64,000 bases of DNA from Balneola sp. (lineage in GTDB: Bacteria; Bacteroidota; Rhodothermia; Balneolales; Balneolaceae), in NCBI GenBank assembly GCA_028284195.1, contig JANQSE010000008.1:124001-188000 (forward strand), written 5' to 3'. Each line of letters begins with the position of its first letter. Within the stretch, counting starts at the first letter, position 1. The notes under the pieces are model-generated. The model saw only the letters and a program-made list of their open reading frames with translations, did no database searches and was not told where the DNA came from. Of this stretch, positions 1 through 10,510 are shown piece by piece. Position numbers and translations under genes: made by a program.

Positions 1-1248
1 CTTTACTGTGAACATAAGAACTAATCCGATGAGCAACATGACAAGAATTGCAGACATACCCAGCCTTTGGCTCCCAAACTGAAGTGTTAAAAAACCTACA
101 AGAAATGGCCCGATAAACGATGTTACCTTTCCCGAAAGAGCAAGCAACCCAAACATTTGGTTGGTTAGCTCAGGGGGTGAAAGCCGAGCCATAAACGATC
201 TGGACGCAGCCTGAATAGGCCCCACAAAAATACCCAGAATTAATCCCCAAATAATGAACCAGGTTGTACTTTTCACAATAATTAAAGCAATGAGCGGAAT
301 AACCAAACCAACGATGGAGGCATTAATAGTAAACTTGCTTCCCGATTTATCATCCAACCAGGCAAAACCAAAAGCTCCAAGCCCGGCAGTTACATTTAAC
401 CCAATCCCGAACATCAAAATCTGCTCTTCATTCATATCAAAAGTACCCGCAGCATAAACACCACCTAATGCAAAAATGGTTACTATACCATCATTGTAAA
501 ACATTCTGGCGATTAAAAAGCGGACTATATTCTTAAACTTCTTTACTTCTTTTAGAGACTCTTTAATCTGAACAAAACCATGATGAATTGCTTCCTTTAT
601 TTTCTTTTGTTTAGATGGATTATCCGGCGTTTTAAAGAACAAGGGCAGGCTAAATAGTGCGTACCAAATTGCGGTTAGTATAAATGTTGCCCTTACTGGT
701 TCTGAAGTTTCTTTATCCAATCCCAGCCAAAGTCCATCCGTCTGAATGAAAGCAAACAGAGCTACCAACAAACAGGCCAAACCTCCTGCATAACCTAATC
801 CCCATCCCCAGCCGCTCCAACGGCCAAGTTTTTCCGGTGGAACTAAATCAGGAAGCATCGCACTATAAAAAATAAAGGCAAACTCGGCCCCGATCGTTGC
901 CAAAAATCCCATTGTTAAAGCCAGCCAAAGTGAATCTGTACCCGGCTCGGCAAACCATAGCAATGCACATGCAATAATGCATAAAATAGTAAATGCAGCG
1001 ATCCAGGGTTTTCTCCTCCCCGCTTGATCGGCAATGGCTCCGAATATGGGTGCGCCTATTGCAATTATAATTCCTGCCACACTGATCATGTTTCCCCATT
1101 GAGCTGTTCCAACCTCTACATTTTCAGCGATGGTTTTTGTGAAGTAGGCAGCAAAAATAAAAGTTTGGATTATTACGAAATATGAACTGTTAGCCCAATC
1201 ATATAATGCCCATGCAAAAAGCCCCTTAGTACCCGGTTTTTCTATCAT
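1..1248 (-). CDS. MFS transporter, UMF1/Atg22-like (3' end outside window)
   Basis: Minus-strand translation from ATG at 1248 reads MIEKPGTKGLFAWALYDWANSSYFVIIQTFIFAAYF..., a typical UMF1-type MFS N-terminus. The frame stays open to the window edge and is absent from the supplied ORF track because it runs off. Confidence 0.8.
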   Translation of the reverse strand, partial: MIEKPGTKGLFAWALYDWANSSYFVIIQTFIFAAYFTKTIAENVEVGTAQWGNMISVAGIIIAIGAPIFGAIADQAGRRKPWIAAFTILCIIACALLWFAEPGTDSLWLALTMGFLATIGAEFAFIFYSAMLPDLVPPEKLGRWSGWGWGLGYAGGLACLLVALFAFIQTDGLWLGLDKETSEPVRATFILTAIWYALFSLPLFFKTPDNPSKQKKIKEAIHHGFVQIKESLKEVKKFKNIVRFLIARMFYNDGIVTIFALGGVYAAGTFDMNEEQILMFGIGLNVTAGLGAFGFAWLDDKSGSKFTINASIVGLVIPLIALIIVKSTTWFIIWGLILGIFVGPIQAASRSFMARLSPPELTNQMFGLLALSGKVTSFIGPFLVGFLTLQFGSQRLGMSAILVMLLIGLVLMFTVK

Positions 1249-1369
1249 CGAAAAGATTTAATTCGTCCGAATATCTCTTAACTATTTGGAAAAGTAAAAT
1301 GAGAATTTAATTAAACACATACACTAAAACCGGTTAAATCGACGCTGGTTGCCCTCGATAACACTTTTT

Positions 1370-2140
1370 CTATTTAATCCCATCTAAACTAAATAATTTA
1401 CTCGCAGTTAAACTTGTTTTATTAACTAATTCGTTGACTTCCATTTTAAAAATATCAGCAAGCTTCTCTGCAATATACTTTATGAAAGAAGGTTCGTTTC
1501 TCTTTCCGCGCATTGGGCTTGGCGCAAGATAAGGTGCATCTGTTTCTAAAACCATTTTATCCAGGGGTAGCTGAGCTACCGTTTTATCCACTCCTCCATT
1601 CTTGAAAGTAACCACTCCACCAATTCCTAGATGTAAACCCATATCTATAGCTCGTTTCCCTTCTTCAACTGTTCCATTAAAACAATGCCATATTCCTTTT
1701 AATCTTCCATCCTGCTCTGTTTCAATCAAATCCAGAAGCTCATCTGTACTTTCCCTGTTGTGAAGCACAATCGGCTTTCCGGTTTGCTTAGCAATGCAAC
1801 AATGTATCTTCAGGCTTATTTTTTGATCGTTTACGAAATCTGTGCTCCAATAATAATCCAATCCTGTTTCTCCAACCCCAATAACTTCTTCCTTCTCACA
1901 AAGCTCTAACAATAACTCTTCAAAGTTCTCTGCAACTTCTTTTACATCACAAGGGTGGATTCCAGCCATTTTATAAAAAGTGATTGAATCATGAGTCAGC
2001 TGATCCATCTGTTTCAGAGATCCAATATCTATTGCTGGCATCAAAATAGACTTTACTCCTGCAGCAACAGCACGCTGCATTATTTCTTCTCTGTCTTTAT
2101 CAAAATCGGACAGATAAATATGAGAATGGGTATCAATCAT
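1370..2140 (-). CDS. TatD family metal-dependent hydrolase
   Basis: MIDTHSHIYLSDFDKDRE..., GVGETGLDYYW, VLHNRES, LETDAPYLAPSPMRGKRNEP motifs. Confidence 0.93.
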   Translation of the reverse strand: MIDTHSHIYLSDFDKDREEIMQRAVAAGVKSILMPAIDIGSLKQMDQLTHDSITFYKMAGIHPCDVKEVAENFEELLLELCEKEEVIGVGETGLDYYWSTDFVNDQKISLKIHCCIAKQTGKPIVLHNRESTDELLDLIETEQDGRLKGIWHCFNGTVEEGKRAIDMGLHLGIGGVVTFKNGGVDKTVAQLPLDKMVLETDAPYLAPSPMRGKRNEPSFIKYIAEKLADIFKMEVNELVNKTSLTASKLFSLDGIK

Positions 2141-2246
2141 AATTGCTAAGAAACTACAGCTATTCTGAGTTTGGTTCCAAAAGCTATTTCGTTTATTCTT
2201 GAAGATCTTTATTCACAAAAATGAAACACCGGTATCAATTAGAACT

Positions 2247-3521
2247 ATGAGCTTTAACTCCGCTGCTGAAAAAAATCCCTGGTCGTGGATACCTACTTTG
2301 TATTTCACACAAGGCCTCCCCTACGTAATGGTTGTAACCGTTTCCGTAATCATGTATAAGGATCTTGGAATTAACAATACTGAAATTGCTCTTTACACCA
2401 GCTTGTTATCTCTGCCATGGGCATTAAAGCCGCTATGGAGCCCTTTTATCGACATTTTTAAAACCAAACGTTGGTGGACATATATTATGCAGGGGGTAAT
2501 TGGTGTATCGTTTGCCGGAGCAGCCATTACCTTAGCTACTCCTTTTTTCTTTCAGACGTCACTTTTTTTTCTTTTTGTGATCGCTTTTTGTTCTTCTACA
2601 CACGATATAGCTGCAGATGGTTTTTATATGCTGGCATTGAATGAGGAAAAGCAATCTTTCTTTGTTGGAATCCGCTCTACTTTTTTCCGGGCAGCTATGA
2701 TCAGCGGGGAAGGATTATTTGTTGTACTTGCGGGAATTATCGCTACATCATCAGGTAGCGTATCCTTTTCATGGATTTCTGTACTGGGGATTGTAGCTCT
2801 GTTAATGTTTGCGATGTCGGCTTTTCATGGGCTTATGCTTCCAAAGCCGGATGGCGACTTCCCAATTAGAAATGAAAGTGAACACCCTCTTAAAGCAGTA
2901 TGGGAAACTATTGTTGAATTTTTTAGAAAAGACCAGATTATTATTGCTGTGCTTTTCATTTTACTATACCGATTTGGAGAAGGCCAGCTGGTAAAACTAG
3001 CCGCTCCATTTTTACTTGATGGCAAGGAAATTGGCGGCCTGGGACTTTCAGTAACAGATGTGGGAGTTATAAACGGAACTTTTGGATTAATTGCTTTAAC
3101 CCTCGGTGGAATTTTAGGCGGAATTGTCATCTCCCGACATGGGCTAAAAAAATGGCTTTGGCCAATGATTGTTAGTATGAACCTACCTAATGCCGCTTAT
3201 TGGATATTAGCACATTACCAGCCGGATTCTTACACATTAATAAGCTCGTTGGTAGCTCTCGAAAAGTTCGGTTACGGATTCGGATTTGCTGGTTTTCTGA
3301 TGTATCTGATTTATATTGCACGAGGAAACCACAAAACAGCGCATTATGCGTTTGGTACTGCTTTAATGGCTTTTGGATTGACCATTCCGGGCTCAATTAG
3401 TGGTTTTATACAAGAAGCTGTTGGGTATGAACAGTTTTTCATCTGGGTGCTGCTGTCAACCATTCCAATTCTATTGGTAACTCCTTTTGTAAAGATTGAA
3501 GATAACTTTGGGAAAAAGTGA
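2247..3521 (+). CDS. AmpG-like muropeptide/PAT family MFS permease
   Basis: WIPTLYFTQGLPYVMV...WALKPLWSPFID...THDIAADGFY is AmpG-like. The supplied ORF starts at 2199; an internal Met at 2247 is a likely start. Confidence 0.75.
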   Translation: MSFNSAAEKNPWSWIPTLYFTQGLPYVMVVTVSVIMYKDLGINNTEIALYTSLLSLPWALKPLWSPFIDIFKTKRWWTYIMQGVIGVSFAGAAITLATPFFFQTSLFFLFVIAFCSSTHDIAADGFYMLALNEEKQSFFVGIRSTFFRAAMISGEGLFVVLAGIIATSSGSVSFSWISVLGIVALLMFAMSAFHGLMLPKPDGDFPIRNESEHPLKAVWETIVEFFRKDQIIIAVLFILLYRFGEGQLVKLAAPFLLDGKEIGGLGLSVTDVGVINGTFGLIALTLGGILGGIVISRHGLKKWLWPMIVSMNLPNAAYWILAHYQPDSYTLISSLVALEKFGYGFGFAGFLMYLIYIARGNHKTAHYAFGTALMAFGLTIPGSISGFIQEAVGYEQFFIWVLLSTIPILLVTPFVKIEDNFGKK

Positions 3522-3551
3522 ATTGCTTCTAACACTGTCCCATCCGTCTTG

Positions 3552-5336
3552 CTAATCGTTTTCTAGCACCGTGCTTTCCAAGTAGAATTCCTCTAACCCT
3601 TCAACAATTTGAATGGCCATTTTTTCCTGAAATTCAGGATTAGTGAGAAGAATTTCTTCTTCCGGGTTAGATAAAAAGGCGGTTTCAATCAATACATTTG
3701 GAAATTCAGTAGGAGCATTTAATGTAAAATTAAAATTTCCCGTTAAGCCATAATCTTTCAAACCAAGGTTAGTCATTCGCTTATACATGATCTCTGCCAA
3801 AGGCTTAAACGCTATATGTTTATAAAAAGCCCCTGTTCCACCAGCTCTTAACGGATCAGTTCCATAGCCAATTGAATTTGCATGAATACTTACTAATAAA
3901 TCAGCTTGATTCTCCAGAATAATATCTTTTCGTTCAGTCATAAACACATAGCTATCGTCTGAACGTGTCATAATTACTTTGGCACCGGCTTCTTCAAGCT
4001 TTGTTTTCAGAATTTCAGAAATTTCCAGTGTTACTTCTTTTTCCTGATTTCCTGCTGCTCCTAACGATCCATTGTTATCTCCTCCATGCCCTGCATCAAC
4101 GGCAATAACTCTATCTTTTAAAGGCTGTAATGAATCTTTAATTACCGGCGTATGTTTTACTTCCACATTAAGGGTAGATCCCCATCCATAACCGACTGAA
4201 TACCCCCAGTTCTGATCGCCTTCGAGCTCAATAATCAGCCGAAAGCGTTCATTTTCTTCTTGTCGCCAATCCACACTTTTTATTCCATGAGAAGTGAGGT
4301 GTTTTATCTTCCAGTTTGTATTTGAAGTGGCACCAAAAACATCCACGACAATTTTATTGGGATTAAGCTCTTGATAGGTAATGTATGGCAGTTTTTCTGA
4401 CAAGGTGAGCCGAATGAGACTTGTTTTTGAGCTACCTGATATTCTAATGTTACCAGTTAAGGATGAAACCGGTTTAATATTTTTATCCATTAACTCAACA
4501 AAACCAGTCGGTATCCAGGCATCAAGGGTTTCTGACAATCTTACTTTATAGAAATCGTTTTGCTTCCCAACAATATTCAGCTTTACTCCCTTTTGGATGT
4601 TTCCATACCTTGCGCCGCCAAGCCGGTCGGTACCTAGCCCAACATTGAGATAAGCATTTTCAGCTATTACCTCTCCCACTATCGGTTTCTTCAAAAAACT
4701 TACTTTGGCTGTGGTTTCTCTTTTATGATATCCAAACATGCCTTTCCTGACCTTAAAGGTGATTTTACGATCCCTTACTTCATCTCCATTTTTTACTACG
4801 TATATACCACGATAAATTCCTTCTTTATCATCAACAAGTTCTGCAGGGACCTCCTCCATTGGGATGTTTCCCGTAAAACCATTGATATTGAAATAAGCGT
4901 TCTCGCCGGGTTTCCCTTGGAATTGAACCATCAGTATTTCTCCATTTCCCAGCCAAACATCGCCTTCCGGAAGTACCATTAAGTCGCTGATTACATTTTT
5001 ATCAAGGTTAGGCATATTGGGCTTAGGGCGGATCAAATACATGGTATGAGAAAGCTCTTTGTTACCCAAAGCCACTTTAAAGCTAATAGCAGTAGTATCT
5101 TCTTCGTGATTAATTAACGCTACAAATGCCCCGCTTGAATAAACCTTTACTTCTTCGCCATTTATAAATGCTTTTGCCTGCGGATGTGTGTTTGCTGCAA
5201 CCCGGTATTTTGAAAAGGAATAAACGACGGTGTCCTGCTCAGGAATTATAATATTCAAATAGAGTGAGTCTGATTGTTGAGCACTTACTTTTATTGCTGA
5301 ACATAAGCAGACAATAAATAACAGCCTGATTTTCAT
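3552..5336 (-). CDS. N-acetylmuramoyl-L-alanine amidase with SH3-like and AMIN-like regions
   Basis: C-terminal VIAVDAGHGGDNNGSLG...SIHANS...NVLIETAFLSNPEEE (Amidase_3); signal peptide; AMIN-like segment. Confidence 0.88.
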   Translation of the reverse strand: MKIRLLFIVCLCSAIKVSAQQSDSLYLNIIIPEQDTVVYSFSKYRVAANTHPQAKAFINGEEVKVYSSGAFVALINHEEDTTAISFKVALGNKELSHTMYLIRPKPNMPNLDKNVISDLMVLPEGDVWLGNGEILMVQFQGKPGENAYFNINGFTGNIPMEEVPAELVDDKEGIYRGIYVVKNGDEVRDRKITFKVRKGMFGYHKRETTAKVSFLKKPIVGEVIAENAYLNVGLGTDRLGGARYGNIQKGVKLNIVGKQNDFYKVRLSETLDAWIPTGFVELMDKNIKPVSSLTGNIRISGSSKTSLIRLTLSEKLPYITYQELNPNKIVVDVFGATSNTNWKIKHLTSHGIKSVDWRQEENERFRLIIELEGDQNWGYSVGYGWGSTLNVEVKHTPVIKDSLQPLKDRVIAVDAGHGGDNNGSLGAAGNQEKEVTLEISEILKTKLEEAGAKVIMTRSDDSYVFMTERKDIILENQADLLVSIHANSIGYGTDPLRAGGTGAFYKHIAFKPLAEIMYKRMTNLGLKDYGLTGNFNFTLNAPTEFPNVLIETAFLSNPEEEILLTNPEFQEKMAIQIVEGLEEFYLESTVLEND

Positions 5337-5337
5337 T

Positions 5338-6594
5338 TTATTTATACAGATGATATTTCTGTGATTTTACCCTGAAAGAATCTACATCTTTATTGAAATA
5401 ATCCAAGACATCCGAAACTTTATAAGATTTTTTGAAACGTATTCTTATTTGGTTAGAACCTAATACTTTATCGAACATTGTCCAACGATTTTTCCCTTCT
5501 TCAAGAATATCCCTTTCCGGATACATGTTCTTAAGCACCTCCATCGCATAAAACTGTAAGCTCATAAGATGCACCTGGCTGTAATCTGTAAAGTGAATTT
5601 GAACACCCCGCAGCGTTTTGCCTTTATCTTTTCCATAATAAGGTTTGTACACAGTTGGACGAAACCCGACACCGGAGATGTTTAATGTATTCATTTCTTC
5701 TGCAAATGCTTTTTCTTCTATCCATTCGGCACCATACAGCTGAAAAGGCAGTGTATAGCCAACACCTTCAGATATAACCCCCAACTCTCCCATTATTCCC
5801 GTGGCAACATAATAATAAGGTGAATCTGAATGAGGAATGTGAGGAGATGTTGGCACCCATGGTAAACCGGTTTGTGCAAAAGTCATTGACCGGCTCCAGT
5901 TTTCCATTTCAATAACAGTCAGCTCTGCTTTCTTGTCATCTTCAAGCCATCCTTCTTCGTTAATCATAGACGCAATCTCGCCAGGGGTAAGCCCATATAC
6001 ATATGGAACAGGATATTGACTTACAAAAGAAAAATATCCCTCTTCCACTATATTTCCTTCAATTCTGTTACCCCCTAAAGGATTAGGCCGATCTAATACT
6101 ACAAACTCGATATCATTTTCTGCAGCTGCTTCCATTGCCAGGCCCATTGTGCTTATATACGTATAAGACCTGACTCCTATGTCCTGAATATCATACATCA
6201 AAACATCAATTCCTTCCAGCATTTTTGATGTCGGCTTTCTTGTGCTTCCATACAATGAAAATACAGGCAATCCGGTTACTTCATCCGTATAGTCAGCAAT
6301 CTTATCTCCGGCAGAAACCTCCCCCCGCACGCCATGTTCAGGGCCATATAAAGCAACTAATTCAATGTTTTTCGCTTCATACAAAATATCGATGGTTGAT
6401 TTCAGTTTTGAATTAATGCCAGTAGCATTGGTAATTAACCCGATCCTTTTTCCTTCAAGCTCTTTAAAGTTATTTTGAGCCAACACCTCAATTCCGGTTT
6501 TAACTTTTGCTCTTTTTGTCTGATTTTGAGCACAAGCAGAATTAATGCAAAGCACCGTCAATACTAAAAAGAAAGGAGTTTTATATGTTTTCAT
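5338..6594 (-). CDS. DUF1343/NamZ-type exo-beta-N-acetylmuramidase
   Basis: KRIGLITNATGIN, YGPEHGVRGE, DIQDIGVRSYTYIS, FVVLDRPNPLGG motifs of the DUF1343/NamZ family. Confidence 0.85.
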   Translation of the reverse strand: MKTYKTPFFLVLTVLCINSACAQNQTKRAKVKTGIEVLAQNNFKELEGKRIGLITNATGINSKLKSTIDILYEAKNIELVALYGPEHGVRGEVSAGDKIADYTDEVTGLPVFSLYGSTRKPTSKMLEGIDVLMYDIQDIGVRSYTYISTMGLAMEAAAENDIEFVVLDRPNPLGGNRIEGNIVEEGYFSFVSQYPVPYVYGLTPGEIASMINEEGWLEDDKKAELTVIEMENWSRSMTFAQTGLPWVPTSPHIPHSDSPYYYVATGIMGELGVISEGVGYTLPFQLYGAEWIEEKAFAEEMNTLNISGVGFRPTVYKPYYGKDKGKTLRGVQIHFTDYSQVHLMSLQFYAMEVLKNMYPERDILEEGKNRWTMFDKVLGSNQIRIRFKKSYKVSDVLDYFNKDVDSFRVKSQKYHLYK

Positions 6595-6688
6595 ATGTAG
6601 TTTTAAAGAAATCCGTAAATCTTCCGAAAATTATTACTTCCATACTTACACTTTTGTAACGAATCATTAAAAGAATTTCGAACAACTA

Positions 6689-7753
6689 ATGCCAACTTCT
6701 ACTCCTAAAATCAGCGAGCTTACACTAAGAGAAAAAATAGCTCAGTTATTTGTCATGGGCTTTCGGGGCGGCAAATGCAAAGCGGGTTCCGAAATACACA
6801 ACATGATTACCGAAGACAAACCTGGAGGAGTGATTTTATTCGACAAAGATATGGTAAGTAATAAGCCAGTTAAGAATATAGAATCTCCCAAACAAGTTCG
6901 CGAGTTGACCAATCAACTTCAACAGGCTTCCAAAATTCCACTTTTTATTGGTATAGACCAGGAAGGTGGGGTCATCAATCGTTTAAAGCCGGAATATGGT
7001 TTTCCAAAAACCAGATCTCACCTACACTTGAGCCAAATTGACAATGTACCGGCTACCCAAGAAGAAGGAGAACTTATTTCCAGAACGCTGGCTGAATCGG
7101 GTATAAATCTAAACTTTGCACCTTGTTTGGATCTTTCTTTGAACCCGGAAAGCTCCATTATCTCGAAAAAAGAACGAAGTTTTGGCTATACGCCAGAAAA
7201 AGTCATCAAACACGCAAAAGCTTATATAGAAGGACATCAAGTAAATGAGATTCTTACCTGTTGCAAGCATTTTCCCGGGCATGGAAGTGCAGCAGGTGAT
7301 ACTCACTCCGGTTTTGTGGATGTCTCAAAATCATGGATTGATGAAGAAATAGAACCCTATAAGTACCTCATAAAAAATAACCTTTGCCCTATAATTATGA
7401 CGTCCCACATTTTTAATAAGAATTTTGATAAACAATACCCTGCCACACTTTCAAAAAAGGTCATAACTAATTTACTTCGCGATGATCTAGGCTTCAATGG
7501 CCTCGTTGTTACAGATGATATGCAAATGAGGGCAATTTCGGATTATTATGGATTGAAACAATCACTAATGCTCGGTATTAACGCGGGGATAGATCTGTTT
7601 TGTTTTGGAAACAACCTGCTGGAAGAAACAGTGGAACTTAGCAAAGCTATAACTGCGGTTGAAGAACTTATTGAAAATGGTGATGTAAGTAATGAACGCA
7701 TTGATGAATCTGTTCAACGAATTCTAGCCACCAAAAAAACCTGGCTGGCTTAG
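6689..7753 (+). CDS. Glycoside hydrolase family 3 beta-N-acetylhexosaminidase (NagZ-like)
   Basis: IDQEGGVINRL, NFAPCLDL, CCKHFPGHGSAAGDTHSGF, VVTDDMQMRAI motifs. Confidence 0.9.
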   Translation: MPTSTPKISELTLREKIAQLFVMGFRGGKCKAGSEIHNMITEDKPGGVILFDKDMVSNKPVKNIESPKQVRELTNQLQQASKIPLFIGIDQEGGVINRLKPEYGFPKTRSHLHLSQIDNVPATQEEGELISRTLAESGINLNFAPCLDLSLNPESSIISKKERSFGYTPEKVIKHAKAYIEGHQVNEILTCCKHFPGHGSAAGDTHSGFVDVSKSWIDEEIEPYKYLIKNNLCPIIMTSHIFNKNFDKQYPATLSKKVITNLLRDDLGFNGLVVTDDMQMRAISDYYGLKQSLMLGINAGIDLFCFGNNLLEETVELSKAITAVEELIENGDVSNERIDESVQRILATKKTWLA

Positions 7754-7754
7754 C

Positions 7755-8597
7755 TTACACTCTTGAATAAAATTCAGCCAGTTCTTCGATTGGTTGTTGA
7801 ATTATTTTATGCAAATTTATTGATCTCTCATCCAAAACTTCTCTTAATATGCTTTGGTAATTAAATGCAATTGAGCCTGCAAAGCCAACAGGTAATGTTT
7901 TACTTTCTTTAAAGTATGCAAGCTGTTTATCAACAAAAACTTCGAATCCTTTTTTGAACAACTTTTCTACGTAAGGATGATCTTTATATACCTGTAATCC
8001 TTTTAAAAGAGAACTTATAAATTGATTTGGTTTCGATTCTTTATACACCCTGTCTAGTATATTCTGCAATGTTAAATCGTACTCTTCCCTCAAAACTTTC
8101 TGGATTTCTTTGGGCATTTTCTGGTAGTAGTAATCATTCAGAAGCTGCTTCCCGAAATAACTACCACTTCCTTCATCACCTAATACAAAACCCAACGAGG
8201 GGCTCGTTTTTATAATTTCTACCCCATCAAACAGGCCAGCATTAGATCCGGTTCCTAAAATGCATACAATACCTTTTTCTTTGCCAAAACATGCAATCGC
8301 CGCACCTTTCAAATCAGTGTCGATGATTATTTTATCAAATTTAAAACTCTTAGAAAGTACCGACTTTAAAACCAATTTCTGAGAATCATTCCTAACACCT
8401 GCACCATAAAAATATAATGCATCAATCCGGATATTTTTGAGATGTTCGCTTAACTCATTAATCTCATGAACCAATGCTACTTCATCCTGGAAGTACGGAT
8501 TTAATCCATTTGTTGAAAAGTACGTTTTGTTTCCATTTCCATGAAACAATATCCAATCTGTTTTTGATGAACCACTATCTGCTACAAGTATATTCAT
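7755..8597 (-). CDS. BadF/BadG-type ATPase, N-acetylglucosamine/MurNAc kinase-like
   Basis: MNILVADSGSSKTDWIL..., CILGTGSNAGLFDG, LGDEGSGSYFGKQLL. Confidence 0.83.
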   Translation of the reverse strand: MNILVADSGSSKTDWILFHGNGNKTYFSTNGLNPYFQDEVALVHEINELSEHLKNIRIDALYFYGAGVRNDSQKLVLKSVLSKSFKFDKIIIDTDLKGAAIACFGKEKGIVCILGTGSNAGLFDGVEIIKTSPSLGFVLGDEGSGSYFGKQLLNDYYYQKMPKEIQKVLREEYDLTLQNILDRVYKESKPNQFISSLLKGLQVYKDHPYVEKLFKKGFEVFVDKQLAYFKESKTLPVGFAGSIAFNYQSILREVLDERSINLHKIIQQPIEELAEFYSRV

Positions 8598-8602
8598 TGA
8601 AA

Positions 8603-9517
8603 TTAGTTTAGCACACCTGCCACTTTATAGCCATTTAAAAAATCTACAGCACTCATTCGTTTTTTCCCGGATAGTTGAAGCTCCAGGATTTCGACAGTCC
8701 CTTCCCGGCAGCCTATTAAGAGCTTGCCATCTTTTTCAAAAAAATCACCTGGATCAGCATTTACAAAAGGCCCCAGCACTGACTTATAAAACTTGATCTT
8801 TTCATCATTCAACATAGCCCACGCTGCCGGAAAAGGGCTTAAACCGCGAATTTGATTGTGTACTTCTTTGGCTTCTTTGTGAAAGTTCAGTTTGGTATTT
8901 TCGTTAAATAATTTTGGAGCAGATGTAGCCTTTAAATCATCCTGAGCTTTCAATTCGTAGCTTTGCTGTTCAATCTGATTTATTGCTTCCAGCAAAGCTT
9001 CGCTGCCTTCAATCATTAATCGATTATAGACATCGCCTGTGGTTTCATTGTCTGAAATAGGCATCTTTTTTTGAAGGATTATATTGCCTGTATCTACTTT
9101 CTCATTTAGGAAAAATACAGTACAACCTGTTTCTTCTTCCCCATTAATTACCGCCCAATGAATAGGAGCTGCTCCACGGTATTTTGGAAGTAGTGAAGCA
9201 TGAAGATTAACAGAACCGATTTTTGGAATTTCAAGAATGGATTTGGGCAATACACGAAATGCTACTACTACGAATAGGTCCACGTCTTCTGCTTTGAGTT
9301 TTTCTTCAAACTCCGGTGAGCCAAGATTTTCAACTTCGATTACTTCAAGACCTAACTCCAGAGCTTTTGCCTTAACAGGGGTTGGAGTAGTTTCTTTACC
9401 CCTTCCCCTTCTTTTGTCCACGCTACTTACAACCGCTTTAATGGAATGATGTGAATTTTGAATAGCTTGCAAACTGGGGATAGCAAAATCGGGCGAACCC
9501 ATAAACACAATGTTCAT
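8603..9517 (-). CDS. fmt: Methionyl-tRNA formyltransferase
   Basis: MNIVFMGSPDFAIPSLQAI..., NLHASLLPKYRGAAPIHWAVINGE. Confidence 0.96.
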   Translation of the reverse strand: MNIVFMGSPDFAIPSLQAIQNSHHSIKAVVSSVDKRRGRGKETTPTPVKAKALELGLEVIEVENLGSPEFEEKLKAEDVDLFVVVAFRVLPKSILEIPKIGSVNLHASLLPKYRGAAPIHWAVINGEEETGCTVFFLNEKVDTGNIILQKKMPISDNETTGDVYNRLMIEGSEALLEAINQIEQQSYELKAQDDLKATSAPKLFNENTKLNFHKEAKEVHNQIRGLSPFPAAWAMLNDEKIKFYKSVLGPFVNADPGDFFEKDGKLLIGCREGTVEILELQLSGKKRMSAVDFLNGYKVAGVLN

Positions 9518-9521
9518 AGCA

Positions 9522-10076
9522 TTAATCTCTTGGCACTAATGGATAGTCGACCTCTTTTTTGCCTGAGTCTATCTCGGCAAGATCTCCCTTTATCATACGC
9601 TTGCGGAACGGGCTTAAATAATCGATAAAAAGCCGGCCGTGAAGATGATCGTATTCATGCTGAATTATTCGGGCCAGCCAACCGGAATATTCTTTCTCCT
9701 CGTCTAAGAAGCCTTTATTTTTGTATTTAATTACAATTGTTTCGGGGCGATCTACTTTTTCCCGAATCCCGGGAATGCTCAAACACCCCTCATCCATAAA
9801 AATATCGTCGCCTTTCGTTTCCACAATCTCCGGGTTGATAAAAACCATTAATCCGGGCTTTTCATCTTCTTCATTCAAAACCGGATCACCATCCATTACA
9901 AATAATCGTAAAGATTTTCCTATTTGCGGGGCTGCGAGCCCAACTCCATCAGAGTTATACATCGTTTCTACCATATCTTGGATCAATTGATGGGTAGAAT
10001 CATCAAACTGTATAATTTCTTTTGTCTCTTTTCGCAGAACCGGATCGTTATAGGTTACGATTGGTAAAATTGGCAT
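9522..10076 (-). CDS. def: Peptide deformylase
   Basis: GVGLAAPQIG, EGCLSIPG, QHEYDHLHG. Confidence 0.97.
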   Translation of the reverse strand: MPILPIVTYNDPVLRKETKEIIQFDDSTHQLIQDMVETMYNSDGVGLAAPQIGKSLRLFVMDGDPVLNEEDEKPGLMVFINPEIVETKGDDIFMDEGCLSIPGIREKVDRPETIVIKYKNKGFLDEEKEYSGWLARIIQHEYDHLHGRLFIDYLSPFRKRMIKGDLAEIDSGKKEVDYPLVPRD

Positions 10077-10084
10077 AAGTATGT

Positions 10085-10507
10085 TTATTGTATCGAGTCT
10101 AAATAACTCTGTAAGATAAGGGCTGCCGCAATTCTATCCACCCGTTCTTTTTCTCTTCGCTTTTTTTTAGGAACACCAATTTCGAGCATCAAATTTTTTG
10201 CTTTATTTGATGTATATCTCTCATCGACCTTGTATATAGGAACGCCTTTAAATTTCTTCTCTAGTTGATTTATAAACTGTTGTACCATTGCAACAGCATC
10301 GCCTTCTTCTCCTGCAAGAGTTAGCGGCCATCCTACTATAAAACCTTCTATAGGAGACTCTTTCATAATCAGAGATATTTGTTCAAATATCTCATCTGGT
10401 GAAAAAGTCCCCACTGGCGAGGCAATAGTTTGTAGAAGATCGGTACGAGCAAGGCCAATACGTTTTTTGCCTACATCTATACCGATTAAGCGTGCATATT
10501 CCTGCAC
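10085..10507 (-). CDS. ruvX: YqgF/RuvX family putative pre-16S rRNA nuclease
   Basis: RLIGIDVGKKRIGLARTD, VGWPLTLAGEEG, VDERYTSNKA. Confidence 0.93.
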   Translation of the reverse strand: MQEYARLIGIDVGKKRIGLARTDLLQTIASPVGTFSPDEIFEQISLIMKESPIEGFIVGWPLTLAGEEGDAVAMVQQFINQLEKKFKGVPIYKVDERYTSNKAKNLMLEIGVPKKKRREKERVDRIAAALILQSYLDSIQ

Positions 10508-10510
10508 AGT

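Noticed and set aside
863-1099. 78-aa minus-strand ORF
   Set aside because: Out of frame within the UMF1-like transporter CDS, which reads through 1-1248 in another minus-strand frame.
2809-3535. Multiple overlapping short ORFs on both strands inside the AmpG-like gene
   Set aside because: Alternate-frame ORFs inside a well-supported CDS; no recognisable protein motifs.
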